A DNA stretch of 64,000 nt from Austropuccinia psidii (lineage: Eukaryota; Basidiomycota; Pucciniomycetes; Pucciniales; Sphaerophragmiaceae): NCBI GenBank assembly GCA_023105745.1, contig JALGQZ010000013.1:4623501-4687500 (forward strand), written 5' to 3'. A model generated the notes under the pieces. The model was given only the letters and a program-made list of their open reading frames with translations. It was not told the DNA's origin and made no database searches. Numbering within the stretch: position 1 is the first letter of the stretch; every line of letters starts with the position of its first letter. This document shows positions 34,915 through 47,792 of the stretch, one piece after another. The position numbers were made by a program, and so were the translations under genes.

Positions 34915-36349
34915 TGTCAGCCTGTGACTCAAAACCAGAGCACAAGCATGACAGCCAAAATACCATAAACCAATGGTATAGCCAAAATACCACCAAAACA
35001 TGGACCTGAGCCAAATTAGCTCAAAAGGTATCAAAAGAAAGAGGAAACTCACCTCTTTCTGAAAATACAAGTCCCATCACCATAGGACAAGAAATAACAA
35101 AGTTATTCCTGCTCAAAGTCATTGCTGAGCATAAACCTTAATTTTCACCTCTCATCTAAAATCTAGAAGGAGAGGCTTAACCCCATCAAATGGGTATTCA
35201 AAATGAAGCTCTAAGCCAGGGCTATCCAATGGTACCATCCAAACTGAGCTAGCACCAGTATTACTTGAGTTATGGTCAAATTCAGACCAAATAAGGGTGA
35301 ACAAAACATTCACCTCTCATCTAACTTTTACAGTTTTAGTGTGAGATACTTAAAGTGGGGTCTTTTTGGAAAGAGCACAATCAGGGCTATCTGATGGTGT
35401 CATCCATTTCCTCATATCTCAACTAGAACAGAAGTTATTGGCCAAACAAGCTTAATACAGCTTTTGCCCAAACCACGCCAATGTATAAAAATACTTGTAC
35501 ATGGGATAACTTTGCCATATTTAATGATAACCATGTCAAGTTGGGTACCATTGTGTAGAGCGCATACAGGGCTATTCAATGAACCAACTTTGAGCTTGAT
35601 ATCTCAAAAACTGACAGAGTTATGACCATTTTAAGGTCAAAATCCCACCTGCTGTCATATACAGCCTTACCATGGGATAACACCCTATAACCATGAATAT
35701 GAGGTGTCAAATAGACAAAGAAGCATGTTTTTACTTCAATACCTCATATGTCAGTCAATACTGGGGTCCCATACAGTTTCTGTACAGCATTCTATGCGTC
35801 ATACACGTCAGAATCAGGCTGTGAGGTCCCCAGATGAAAATTTTCACCCTGTATTGGTGAAAACTGCCCAGATGTGGTTTCAAAACCACATCTGAGCCCA
35901 ATACAGTGTATACAGGCTGTTTGCAAAGCACAAGCCTGTCATAGAGAGTGAAAAATCTTCACTTCCTCTACGTGGAAAGGTCTAACAGCCTTTTCACCTC
36001 AAATTCAGGATAAATAGAGGGCTTTCCACTGCCAAAAACCTTTCCTCTCCTGCTCTTGAATACCCTACGTAGTAAACTGTCAAAAACAGTTTTACTCTTG
36101 GGTAATAACCAGGTATTATTATAATATCAATAATTTTAGTCTTTATTATTGTAACTCAACAGGTAAAGCTGCACCCAGGGCTTTCAACAGCGCTCACCAC
36201 CACTATATCTACTATAGTAAAGCCCTCTTATTATTAAAATCACACCATTTACAAATTTTTATATTTTAAATCCTTATTTAACCGTGTCACAGTCATAATT
36301 TTAGTTGTAAATACTTTTATTACCACTTCAATATAGACTCAGCCTGACA
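34915..36349 (+). repeat. E1 3' LTR
   Basis: 1435 bp, same length as the 5' LTR. Visible substitutions include AAG/AAT near the start, ACGCG/ATGCG near 35795, and clustered changes near 35587-35596. It is followed by GTATG, the target repeat. Confidence 0.95.
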
Positions 36350-36351
36350 GT

Positions 36352-37083
36352 ATGGTGAGAAGATTTTGTGCATATGGCCTTGAATTTAAGAATAATGATG
36401 GTTTCACCCATGATTGGTGTACTCTTCTACCTGAACTGGAACTGGCATACAATACATCCATTCATGCCAGTACCAATGAGACTCCTGCTATTTTGGAAAA
36501 AGGATGGAATCCCAAATTACTCCAAGATTCTTTAAGAAAGGATTTGGTTGAAAGAAATCCTACAGCTGCCAGCTTCAAAGGAATGCTAGACAGAAAAGAA
36601 AGAATGCAGTAAGATGCATGGAAGACTTATTTGCATATGCTAAGGATAAATGGGACAAATCCCATGCCACTCCAGATTTCAAGGTAGGGGATTTAGTACT
36701 AATCTCCACCACCAACTTCACTAACATCAAAGGATGTAAAAGCTCAAAGACTCATTTTCAGGACCTTTTGTTATTAAAGCCCTCCATGGAGAATATGCTG
36801 TTGAAGTAGAATTATCTGAGGAACTTAGTAATAAGCATCCTACATTTACAGTGAGCTTGGTGAAGGCATATCAATCTAGTGTGGCTGAAAAATTCCCCTT
36901 AAGGAATAAAGTTCCCCAAGTTGTACCTTCTATTGTGACATCTGGTACTAAGAAGATTACCAAAGTTCTTAAAGAAAGAAAATTAAGAACCAAGAAAGTA
37001 AGGGAATACCAAGTTAGGTACAGTGACCCAACTTGTGAAGATGAATGGTTAGAAGAAAAAGATATACCAGAAGCTGCCTAACT
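36352..37083 (+). pseudogene. Remnant A: integrase C-terminus and chromo-like tail
   Basis: Starts in the integrase just after the catalytic Glu region (VRRFCAYGLEF) and continues through THDWCTLLPELELAYNTS and EKGWNP. It then carries the basic SHATPDFKVGDLVLIS segment and the tail VREYQVRYSDPTCEDEWLEEKDIP, stopping at 37081-37083. Frame changes lie near 36590 and 36740. It is closer to the C/B family than to E1. Homology begins at the E1 target repeat, so everything upstream in this element is missing from the window. Confidence 0.8.
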
Positions 37084-37153
37084 TCTCAGGAGATTCAGGC
37101 ACACAAGAAATAGCAATATTAAAAAGGAATGTTCTTTTTTTAGGGTGAGGGAA

Positions 37154-38971
37154 TGTGAGTCTTAGAGGTATTTTCATATACCCAAAAGATCACAAATACA
37201 AAATTAACTTACAAATATAAATAAAAGTAATTTATTTATATTATTAAAAATAAAAAATCAAAATATAAATATAAATTTATATAAAAAATGAAAAAATTTA
37301 ATTATAATTTAAAAATAAAATTACATTAATTTTTAAAATTGTAAATTGACATTTATACTTGAAGAAATTAAGTAAAAATGAATTTTTAACAAAATTTGCA
37401 AAAATTAAATAAATTTGGAAAAAAGTTAAATAAAAATTATTATAACTTTTTATCCAATAAACAAACATATAAAACATATTTCACCATTGTATTCCTCATA
37501 AAAAATAAGGTGGGGTCGCCTCTGAGTGAAAATTTTGTGACTCAACTCTAAATAAGCTTAAATTAAGTTTTTAGTATTTTCTGTATGAAAATTGCAAATA
37601 CTCAAAACCTCATTTTAATTAACATAACAGTTAATGTCAATCACCAAAAATTGTGTTAAAATTGAGGTGTTGTGTATATTTTAGAAGTTATGAGGAATTG
37701 AAGTATTTTCAATTGAATTCAATTGAAGTGTCAAAATGTGCATGTGTATTACATAAGTGAACTTTAATTTACATATGAGGTATCAATTATCACTGTATTT
37801 TACTGTACAACTCAATTGAATTACATATGTAAATTACAAGTATAATACATGATGAAGAATTAAAGCAAAAATAAATTGGAAAGATTAAATTTGGGGGGCA
37901 ATAGGAACTCCAGCTCTAAGGGGGAGCTAGACCCCCAAAATCCTTTCTGACAGGCATGTGGTGTCAAACTTCATGCAAAAGTTCGTAGCTTTTGGCCTGG
38001 AATTGAGTCACAGGGTCTGTGACTCAATTGATGATGAGGTTTTGATACCAACCAGGGTAGTTTTAACTGTTTCCAAGAGGGTAAAACTACCCTTAAGATA
38101 AAACAATCTTAGTAAAAACAGCTTTAACTAGTTTCTACGTCTCTTACACACATTCTGACGTGTTTTGAAGGCTCTAGGCCTGGTATTACTATAGTAATGG
38201 CTGATTTAAGGGTCTAAAATGGCTAAAACCAGCCCCTTTTTGGTCTAAACCAGGGTCCAATGATGCCATAATTGGCTTTTCTGTTGTCAGAGTGTTTTTC
38301 ACGACTGACAAGAGTAAATTTTACTTTTGGAGTAAGAAAATTGATGGCTATAAAAGAATGTCTCCTTTGCCCCTCTTTTCTCTTCATGTTAGAATCTTTT
38401 CCTTTTATAATTAGTTTAAACACTGTTAAACCAATCAATAAAATATTCCAACCAACCTTTCTAAATCATTTTAAACCTTTTAACCACGTGAAAAAATCAT
38501 TATAATCATTGTTTGTAACTCTTATAATCTTTTTTACCCCTGAACCACCCCAAAGGTGAATTAAAGCATCTTTCATCACTGTAAACTTTGTCACTTTGTT
38601 TCCAAATTCACTATGGTCACTTTTGGGCATGTTTTCTCTTTAAATATCCTTTTAAAGACTTTGTTCTTCAATTAATTCCTTGCCGCTCTTTGCTCAATTA
38701 ATTCCAAGTGAAATTGCACTTGAAGAAATTTCTTTTGTAGCCTTAAATATCTCTTGTAGAGTATTTTGGGATAAACTTTTATTGTTGGTAAAACAATAAA
38801 TCTTTATAATATTATTGTTTTATACTAATAAGGTTATAAACAATAAAATTGGCGTGTTTTCTCTTCAAAATAATATTTCTTACTATTTTTAATTGATTTT
38901 TACCTTCTACAAATTTTGAGGACAGGAAAAGTACTTGATTTTTAAACAAAGTTTCATATCCACACCTTACA
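37154..38971 (+). repeat. Remnant A 3' LTR
   Basis: Follows a purine tract (GGGTGAGGGAA) and runs from TGTGAGTC to CACCTTACA, 1818 bp. Boundaries rest on TG..CA ends, the purine tract, and the point where B's LTR homology resumes at 38972. No second copy is in the window. Confidence 0.65.
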
Positions 38972-40515
38972 AATACCATAAAAAAGACAAAAATTCTTAT
39001 TTATCTCAGAAACCAATGAGAAAAAATGTGGAATAAACTGTACCATTGGATTCCCATGAAATGATACATATACAGAATTTTTTCATTATATTTGTGAAGT
39101 CAATATTCAAGCAAATAACCTGAATATATGCACTTTTATGATCAGTGCATATACTCAGGGTTTTTACCTCATATCTCTTAAACACAAATTATTGAGAGTT
39201 AAACAAACAAAAAGATACCATGTAATTACTGTAGGAGCACAGATATTAGATTTTATTTGACAAGTTGCACCCAAGGTTATAGCATGTAAGGGTTTATTGA
39301 ATAAAATTGCAATAGCTGTTGACCACTTTGTTGTGAAAGTGGTCCAACCTTAAAATAAAGTGGATATTCAGGTTCTAATATCTCATAAGTAAGGAATTAT
39401 GTATTTTGTATCATTACATTCAAGGTAAAACCCCTTGAAATCATGGCTTGAAGTTTGAAATAGTGAATTTTGACAGGAAAGATGAGTTACAAGGAAAATC
39501 ATCAAAAAGAGAGTTTTGATGACCTAGTTGAATGCTATTGGAAATTTAATTATGACATGATAAGATATCACAAATCACTCTCTGATTGGCTGTAGCACAT
39601 ATAAGCTTAAAATTGATCATTTATGATCACTCACTGTAATCTTATTTTAAGCTTAACAGTTATATAAGTGATAAAATTGGTGAATAGTGATAACTCTAAA
39701 TAATGGAATAATAATTAGATAAGATGGTTTAATTATGATTTAATCATCACTAAACCTTGAATTACTCATTTATTCCAGTAGATACCAGCAGTACACGTCT
39801 ACTAGAGGCCTGTTGGACTCTAGGAAGGAAGATTTAACTATAAATAGAGCTCTTTTTACTGTATTTTGCCCTCAGATGCATCAAAAACAATACATTAGCA
39901 AAACCAAAGGTAAAGGATTTCTTGTCTTTATATAAAGCTATCATATATTCAAAGAATAAAGGTCATATTTTTTATAATCATCAATTTTGATGTGAGTAAA
40001 TCAATTTTTAATTGTTTTTTGTTAAATTTCTCTAAAATATCTAATTCCACATAAAAACAAGAAAAGTTGTAATTTGTTTTAATTTTTATTTTAAATACAA
40101 TTCAAATAAGTTTTATTTATATTTTTTGGCATGGAATTATTCAAAATTATTAAATTAAGTGTTAAAAGTAGGTTATCTTCTCTCCTATATTTTTTTTTTC
40201 AATAATTCTTAAATTAATATGAATAGTGTTTATATTAATTCATAATGTTAATGTTGGTAATACTACTGCTATAATTGTTTTTTTATTATTAAAAAACAAT
40301 TTCTTATGCCTTTATTATTTGTTTGTAACAATAATAAAGTTCCATAAACATACCAATATATTTATTTTATTATATTTATTTAGGATATAAGTATTTTAAA
40401 CTGTAATTATAATAATTATTTTTTATCTTATTCTTTAAATTTCATAAGGACATTCAGAGTAAAATAAGTAAAATATTAGTAATTTTTACTTATTTTTTCA
40501 TAGTCAAACCTTACA
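38972..40515 (+). repeat. Element B 5' LTR, truncated
   Basis: Matches 48025-49743 with substitutions and an ~85-bp indel. Shared landmarks include TTTATCTCAGAAACCAATG, the GATCAGTGCATAT block, GATACCAGCAGTA and the end TCAAACCTTACA. The first ~230 bp of the LTR are absent and replaced by remnant A, which suggests A inserted into this LTR. Confidence 0.8.
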
Positions 40516-40981
40516 CTTGGGGGGCTGCCAATATATTTACTTCAAAGACCTTTAAGCAAGATTCAAATTGGGTTCATCCAGTATTAAATTATATAATACC
40601 TTTATATTTATTGATTTTTAGAGCTATTGAGGAATTTGGAAAGCAATTATACTGCCTTACACATGGTTTTTCACATCCTTAGACTCGCAAGAACTTTCTT
40701 TGCGTGACTATAGTGATTAAAAAAAGATATTTATAAATTAAAAATAAATTTATATTATCAATCAATTTTGAGAGAATCATCTTAATTTTATTTTATCCTT
40801 TGCAAATCAAAATATAAAAAATAATAAAAAATAAAAAACCAATAAAAAAGTTATTTTTATTCTTTTTCACTCATTTCTTTTATTCATTTTATTCATTCAA
40901 AGGAATTTTTCTGTGGAAATTTCCATATTTTATCAAAAAAATACTTTTAGAAAAAAGACTTATATTTATTTGTTGTTTTAG

Positions 40982-41897
40982 TGTTTGCCAACAACCCAGC
41001 AGAAGATAATCAAACCACTGTTGAGAGATTGGTGGAGAAAACTTGTCCAAGTTCTCAAGCACCTTTTGTTTATAAGAAAAAGAACGCTAAGAAATTAGTC
41101 TTTCCAGGACCCACTCTTCAGGAATCTGAAGGTGAGAACCTCTCTTTAAATTTTGAGAAAAAAGAGTTTTTAGTGTCCTGAAATATTTTTCTCTTCTCAA
41201 TTATGACTACTTGGAGAGGATCCCAACACTCCATCCAATCAGGTGGATCAGGACTCAGAAGGAGAGTTGATCCCTCAAAAGGGAAAAGAAAGGGACAAAT
41301 CCCCAATGGAGCAGAACACACACAAGGAAGTGCCATAGCCAGAGGGCAAGTCCAAGAAATGACCATAATATCAGAGCCAGAGCTGAAACTAAGTATGAGT
41401 AACTCCAAAAGTTAAAAGTTACATTCAGATGGCTCAAATAGACATATACAGGAGCCATTACAAGCAGTACTACACAGTGTACAAGGACAGGGATTGGGAA
41501 ATGTTGCCACAAATGCACCAAGGAGTGATGAACTCCTGGCATATACTGAAAAAGTTCCTCAAAGAGGAGGAAATAGTGAGAGACTTCAATGGATGGAATC
41601 CACTATCATCCAAGCCTCAAATCAAAAATATAAAGGAGTACCCTATCAAAAGGAGGGGAAGCAAGCAAGGAAGAAGCCCCAGTAGCTTCTACCAGAAAGC
41701 CTCAAGCCAATCAACTTCCCCAAGAAGGGAGGAAGAACAAGAAAAAGAACTGGAGGAAACCATTTTCCCCAAGCTACAGGATCCCAAAAATCCAAAAAGA
41801 TGCCCTGGAAAATGGTTTTGACATGGCCAGAACCTTGATGGAATTCAAGGACAAAGAGGAACAAAGAATGAGACAAAATCATTTGCCAAAGGAATAA
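40982..41897 (+). pseudogene. Element B ORF1, decayed
   Basis: The exon begins after an acceptor (TTTTAG|TG, like E1 and D). It runs to 41131, then intron 41132-41216 (GTGAG..GAG|AG) leads to an EDPNTPSNQVDQD reading. MAQIDIYRSHYKQYY, a KFL segment and NGWNP follow (41429-41600). A frame change precedes YRIPKIQKDA..., ending with TAA at 41895-41897. In-frame stops occur near 41335 and 41360. It corresponds to E1 and D ORF1. Confidence 0.55.
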
Positions 41898-44800
41898 CTT
41901 TGTCTCCTGTGTTGTAAATACTTTAACAGAAATTGAAAATGGTATTTTACGTCTTAAAGACATTAAAAATAGTTCATTATCCTTACAAGAAATAAATAAA
42001 ACCTTATAATATTTAACAAAAATTGTTGTACAAAATAAAAAAGAAATTGATAACATTGAATTTATGGTTGAAAATAATAAACCAAAAATTTTGATTGACA
42101 ATACTCAAAATTTAATGCAAGGACAACAGGAATTTTATAAATACATGAAAGATATCAAAGAAAAACTTTGAAATTTAAGTATGATGTGAGTATCAATAAT
42201 CTTACAGAAAAACTAAACAAATTAAGTATTTCTGTCCAATAATTTGAAGAAAAGAATTGATCATATCAAAGGTTACTTCTAGACCATGTAGAAAAAAGTG
42301 ATGAAGAAAGAATGAATCCCCAAGATGAAATTCAAAGGGAAATAAGAATTATAACTGAAAAAATGATTAAAATAAGTGCGGCTAACTTACATATTCCAAA
42401 GTTATCAACACCATTTTCTCATATAAGAAGTCCTGTTAAGCCAAAAGATGAAATAACAAATCCATTCATAACAGACTTTAGACATCAAGAAAATAGCCAA
42501 ATATTAATGAAAGAAGCACCTCAATTAAAGTAATGGCCAACATTCACAGGTGAAGGTGAATATCACCATATGTCATTTATCAAAAAAATTGACATGTTAC
42601 AGAAAGATTATGCCATAACAGATGAATTAATCACTACCAGATTACATTCATTATTTGAAAGATCTGCAATCAGATGAGATTATGGCATAAGACAAACAAA
42701 TGGCGAAAATACCTGGTCTTGGTGGAAAAATGAAATAATCACCAAGTAAGAAAATGATGCCTTGAGGTACAAGATAGAAAATGTGTTTGAAAATTCCTTC
42801 TTTGACCCAGATAAGGATGAAACTTTGACTTGGTTCTTAAAAAAAGTTGAAAAATTAAATTCACTGTATCCAGGAATGTCACAGAAAATGGTGCATAGGA
42901 AAATAATGAAGCAATGTGGAGGGGAACTGGAACATGCCATATGAAGCAGATGTATAGAACCATGCTCCACAGAAGAGTATATCAATGCACTAGAGGATAT
43001 GGTCAAAAGAAAACAATTTGGCAGAACATGGGTAACATTTGACACTAAAAGTCCAAACAAACGATTTATCAAGAGAGATAAACCAAAAGAACCTTTCAAA
43101 CCCAATACACCCATTACTAATGAGCAAAGAAAATGCCATAAATGTGGAGGTAATGGACATTTAGCCAATAATTGCCTTAAAAAGGCAAAAATCAATGAAA
43201 ATTTGGAAACAGAAGACCACAATGACAAAGAAGATAAATCCGAGTCTGAAAAAGACACTGAAGAGTAAGAAACTTCTGAAAGTGATTCAATTAAGATAAT
43301 TAATGCAAAAATTAATTATATTGATTTAACATATGAAGTACTAGATGTAAATTCAAAATTACCACAGGCTGGAACAACTGATAAAAGCCTCACAAACATA
43401 CAAGTTGCAAAGCTGTATAGAACCAAACCAGTAAAAGGAATAGGATATATAGATTGAAAATCAGGTATAATTATTGTAATAGTTCAAAACCAAGAGGCAA
43501 AAGCAAATTTGGATACAGGAGACTGCTGTACCTGTGTTGGTAAGGATTACTTAAAAACAATGATACCAGATTGGGAAGAAGAATGTATACCAATACAAGG
43601 GGTTAAATTTAGTAGTTCATGTGAAAGAATGAAGCACCTTTGAATAATTGACTTAACATTAACTTTTAATCACCCTTCCCAATGTATGAAAATGAAAGTA
43701 GAGTTCTTAGTAAAAGACAACTGTACTAGTAACCATTTTATGCTAGGAAATGATTACTTGTCAAAGTATGGTATAGATATTGCCAATAAAAAAAACAGAT
43801 ATTTTACCATAGGATACAATAAGCGGAAAAAATATGGTTTTTTAAATAACAAAAAACAAATTATAGTTCAAAAAATGAAGAGAAAAGCCCAGAGAAACAA
43901 TCCTTAATAAATGAACAACTTAATGGGGAAGAATTTAATCAAGAATTAACAAAATAATTGAAGGAAAAACTGATTGATCTTCTGTTCAAACACAAAAATG
44001 CCTTTGCAACTGAAAAAGAACCACTAGTTGCAATAATTGAGCATGAATTAGACATTATTCTTAATTTGGAAAACCCTTATCCTCTTTTATTAAGAAGAAA
44101 AGCTTACCCAGCTAGCCCAAGGGGTAGCGAAGCCTTAGAGGTACACATTAAAGAATTAATGGACCTTGGAGTGTTAAGGAAAGTAGGGCATAATGAACAA
44201 GTAGAGGTCACTACAACTGTCATTCTAACTTGGAATAAGGGAAAAGTAAAGATGTTAAGGGAATTTAGAGCTCAAAATACCTATACCATCCCTGAAAGAT
44301 ATTCAATAACCAGAATCCATGAGACATTGAAACAATTGTGACAGGTTAAGTTCATTACAGCAATGGATTCTCTAAAGGGGTTTCACCAGAATGTCATAAC
44401 AGACAATGCCAAAGAATTATTAAGGATAATAGTCCACTGTGGAATTTATGAATAATTAAGAATGCCATTTGGTATAAAAAATGAACCTTCCCATTATCAA
44501 AGGATGATGAATATTGTATTTCCGGAGGAGTTATCAGAAGGGTGGTTGGTTATCTATATTCATGATATCATAGTTCTCTCAGAGACTTGGGAAAGTCACT
44601 TAACAAGACTAGAAAGGTACTACAGAAGATAGTGCAAGTAAAAATGAAAAATTCTTTGAAAAAGTGTCATTTTGCATATATCATGAACTAAAAGCACTAA
44701 GAAATTTTGTACCTGAACTAACTTTGGGCATGGATATAAACAAACTAGCAGCAGTACTACCGAAACCAACGACCCAAACAAAGAAAGAAATGCAATAATT

Positions 44801-47690
44801 TTTGGCTTTTTTGGTTATTACAGACAGCATATAAAAGACTTTGCAAGATTTTCCAAATCCTTGTACAAGCTCTGTGACCAATAGACAGTCTATGAGATGA
44901 ATGAAGAAAGGGTAAAAGCATATGAGGAATTCAAAAATGCCCCATTGAAAACTACCTTTCAAGATGTACATTGATGCTTCTGGAGAAGGATTAGGTGCTG
45001 CACTACACCAGACACAAATCATCAAGGCTAAACCTGTTGAACAACCAATTTGCTTTATTCCAAGACAAATTAAGCCAACAGAGGCAACATATGTAGAAGG
45101 CCAAATGGAACGTCTTTGCCTAGTGTGAGCTTCAGAAAAATTGCACTATTACTTGGATGGAACAGTGTTTGATGTGATAACAGACTGCAATGCTGTGAAA
45201 TCTTTATTCAACATGAAGACACCAAATAGACACATGATGAGATAGCAAATTTCTATCCAGGAATATAAGCAAAATATGACTATAGTTCATCCATGTGGAA
45301 ATATTCATAGAAATGCAGATGGCCTTAGCAGATGGGCTTTAGAAAATACACCTGAAAACCCAGCATGGGTACCACAGGAATAAGCTCATATAGAGGCATA
45401 TATGTAACAGATATTGGCACAAAATTCTTGAACAAAATTAAATAAAGATATAAGATGGACAAGAACTGTCATATTGTATGCCAACTTCTAATGAAACACT
45501 GTAAAGACCCATCACTTTCATCCAAACCAGATGAAACATGGAAAAAAAATATGATTAAGGATGATCCCACCTCCTTGATGGAATCCTCTATCATAGGACT
45601 AAACATACACGTGTTATGGCTTTAACAGATAGAAATCTGAGAAACACTATACTACATGAGTGTCATCATAGTGTTCCATCTGGACATTTCTCAGAAGGCA
45701 GAACACTAGAGAGGGTAAAAACCTGCTCTTGGTGGCCAAATTGGAGAAAGGATGTTGCATAATACTCCCAAAACTGTGAAATATTTAAAAAAGAAAATAA
45801 ATCCACAGGAAAGAAATTTGGAATGATGATTTAAATAAAAGAACCAAAATCCCCATGAGAAATAGTTCACATGGACTGGGTAGCAGCAGTACTTCCAGGA
45901 GGAGACAGAAGTTATAATGCAGGCCTAGTATTAGTTGACAGGTACAAAAAAACTCCAATGCTCTTTGCATTTCACAAAGATGAAACAGCTATAGACACAG
46001 CCATAATGATTTGGAATTAAGTTATTAGCCATACAGGACTATTCCAAAATATCATAAGTGACAGAGACCAAAAATTTACTTCAGCATTATGGAAAAAACT
46101 CCATATCAAGTTTGGAGCAAAGTTATCATTCTCCACAGCCTACCACCCTCAAACTGATGGCCTGGCAGAAAGAATGATACAAACCTTAGACTAATGAAAA
46201 AATGTAAAGACCCATCACGTTCATCCAAACTAGATGAAAAATGGAAAAAAGCATATGATGAAGAAAGATTCCACCTCATTGATGGAATACTGTATCATAG
46301 GACAAAACACACATGTTTCATGAACTTAAAAGATAGAACCTTGATGAATACTATATTACATGAATGTAATGATATTGTTGCATCTGGAAATCTCTCAGAA
46401 GATAGGACACTGGAAAGGGTCACAGCCTGCTCTTGGTGGCCAAATTGGAGAAAGGAGGTTGCAGAATACTGCCAAGCCTGTGGCAGATGTCAAAAAGCAA
46501 ACAGAGCCACAGAAAAGGAATTTGGAATGATGATACAAATCCAAGAGCCAAAATCCCCATGGGAAATAATTCATATGGACTGGGTAACAGCCTTACCTCC
46601 AGGAGGAGACAGGATTTATAATGAATGCCTAGTACTGGTTGACAGATACAGCAAAACTCTAATGTTCTTACAATTTAATAAAGTTGACACAGCTATGGAC
46701 ACAGCCATAATGATATGGAATAAAGTTATTGACCATACAGGAATATTTGAAAATATCATAAGTGACAGAGACCCAAAATTCACTTAAGCATTATGGACAA
46801 ACATCCATAACTTGTTTGGAGCAAAATTATAATTCTCCACAGCCTCCACCCTCAAACTGATGGTCTGGAAGAAAGAATGATACAAACGTTAGAAGATATG
46901 CTCAGAAGATTCTGTGCTTATGGCGCAGAATTCAAAGAATCTGAGGGCTTTACCCATGATTGGTGTACCCTAATACCAGCTCCTCAGCTGGCATATGAAA
47001 CATCAATCCATTCTTAAACTGGTAAAAGACCAGCCGTGTTGGAAAAAGGATGGAATAAAAGACTTCCATATGAAACTCTTAAAAAAGACTTAGTATATAT
47101 AAATCCAACAGCAAGAAGTTTCAAAATGATGCTTGACAAAGCAAGACATCATTCAAACAGATGTATGCAGGATTCTTTTAAGTATGCAAAAGAAAGATGG
47201 GATAAACTTCATAAACCAACTAGCTTTAAATTAGGAGATTTGGTCTTAGTATCAGCTCTGAATTTTAATAATATCAAACGCCCAAAGAAGTTGAAAGATT
47301 CCTTTTCAGGACCATTCATGATAAAAAAACTACATGGACCTAATTCTGTGAAACTAGAACTCACAGGTGAATTAATGAATAAACACCCAACTTTTCCTGA
47401 AAGCCTGAGAAAAACATACAGCTCAAGTCACAAATAATTCTTTTCCCTAAGAAATAAACCAACACTGGAAATTCCCCCTTTAGAAGAAGGAGAAGAGAAG
47501 AAAATTGTAAAAGTCCTTAAAGAAAGAAGGACCAGAAACAAAAAAGAAAGAGAATACCTTGTGAGGTATCGAAACCCAACTCAAGAAGATGAATGGCTAA
47601 TTGAGAAAGATATAACTAAGGCTGATAAACTACTAAGAAGGTTCAGAAATGAAAGAAGGCCTAGAGAATAGGAACTTTAAGCATTATTGA
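41203..47690 (+). pseudogene. Element B gag-pol, many stops
   Basis: ATG 41203 (MTTWRGSQ) lies 14 nt upstream of the ORF1 acceptor. Remaining landmarks: capsid-like WSWWKNE (about 42720), CCHC knuckle CHKCGGNGHLANNC (about 43137-43176), protease DTGD (about 43516), FMLGNDYLSKYGID, RT with PYPLLLRRKAYPAS and IYIHDI in place of YIDD (about 44550), RNase H, and integrase. The last part is duplicated (45488-46190 and 46191-46893). The tail REYLVRYRNPTQEDEW ends at about 47670. Dozens of stops and shifts are scattered throughout, several at expected Trp codons (TGG to TGA or TAG, for example at 45126, 45243 and 45858). It is an old, dead copy. Confidence 0.85.
45488..46893 (+). repeat. 703-bp tandem duplication of integrase in element B
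   Basis: Copies 45488-46190 and 46191-46893 both begin CTAATGAAA and end ACAAAC.TTAGA. They cover the end of the pre-integrase linker, zinc region and catalytic core. Copy 2 is open from 46194 to 46787, while copy 1 carries many stops. Confidence 0.8.
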
Positions 47691-47792
47691 GCTTCAAGAC
47701 TAAGAAAGTATAATGAAGAGGTAGGACAGTGCATGATACCCTAATTAACTATATCAGATTGTGGTACAATCCCTTTTTGGTGGGAGGGAATT

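Larger units (their letters stand above)
26669..36349 (+). mobile_element. Complete Ty3/gypsy-type LTR retrotransposon (E1)
   Basis: The element runs TG..CA with two 1435-bp LTRs and is flanked by the 5-bp direct repeat GTATG (26664-26668 and 36350-36354). Internal order is primer site, leader intron, ORF1, overlapping gag-pol, polypurine tract. Pol order is protease, reverse transcriptase, RNase H, integrase, chromo-like tail, which is the Ty3/gypsy (Metaviridae) order. I count by eye about 17 differences between the LTRs (roughly 1.2%), so insertion is recent relative to its neighbours. Gag-pol is uninterrupted over 1946 codons. The second integrase catalytic acid is Glu instead of Asp (codon 33961), so autonomous integration by this copy is uncertain. 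Confidence 0.93.
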
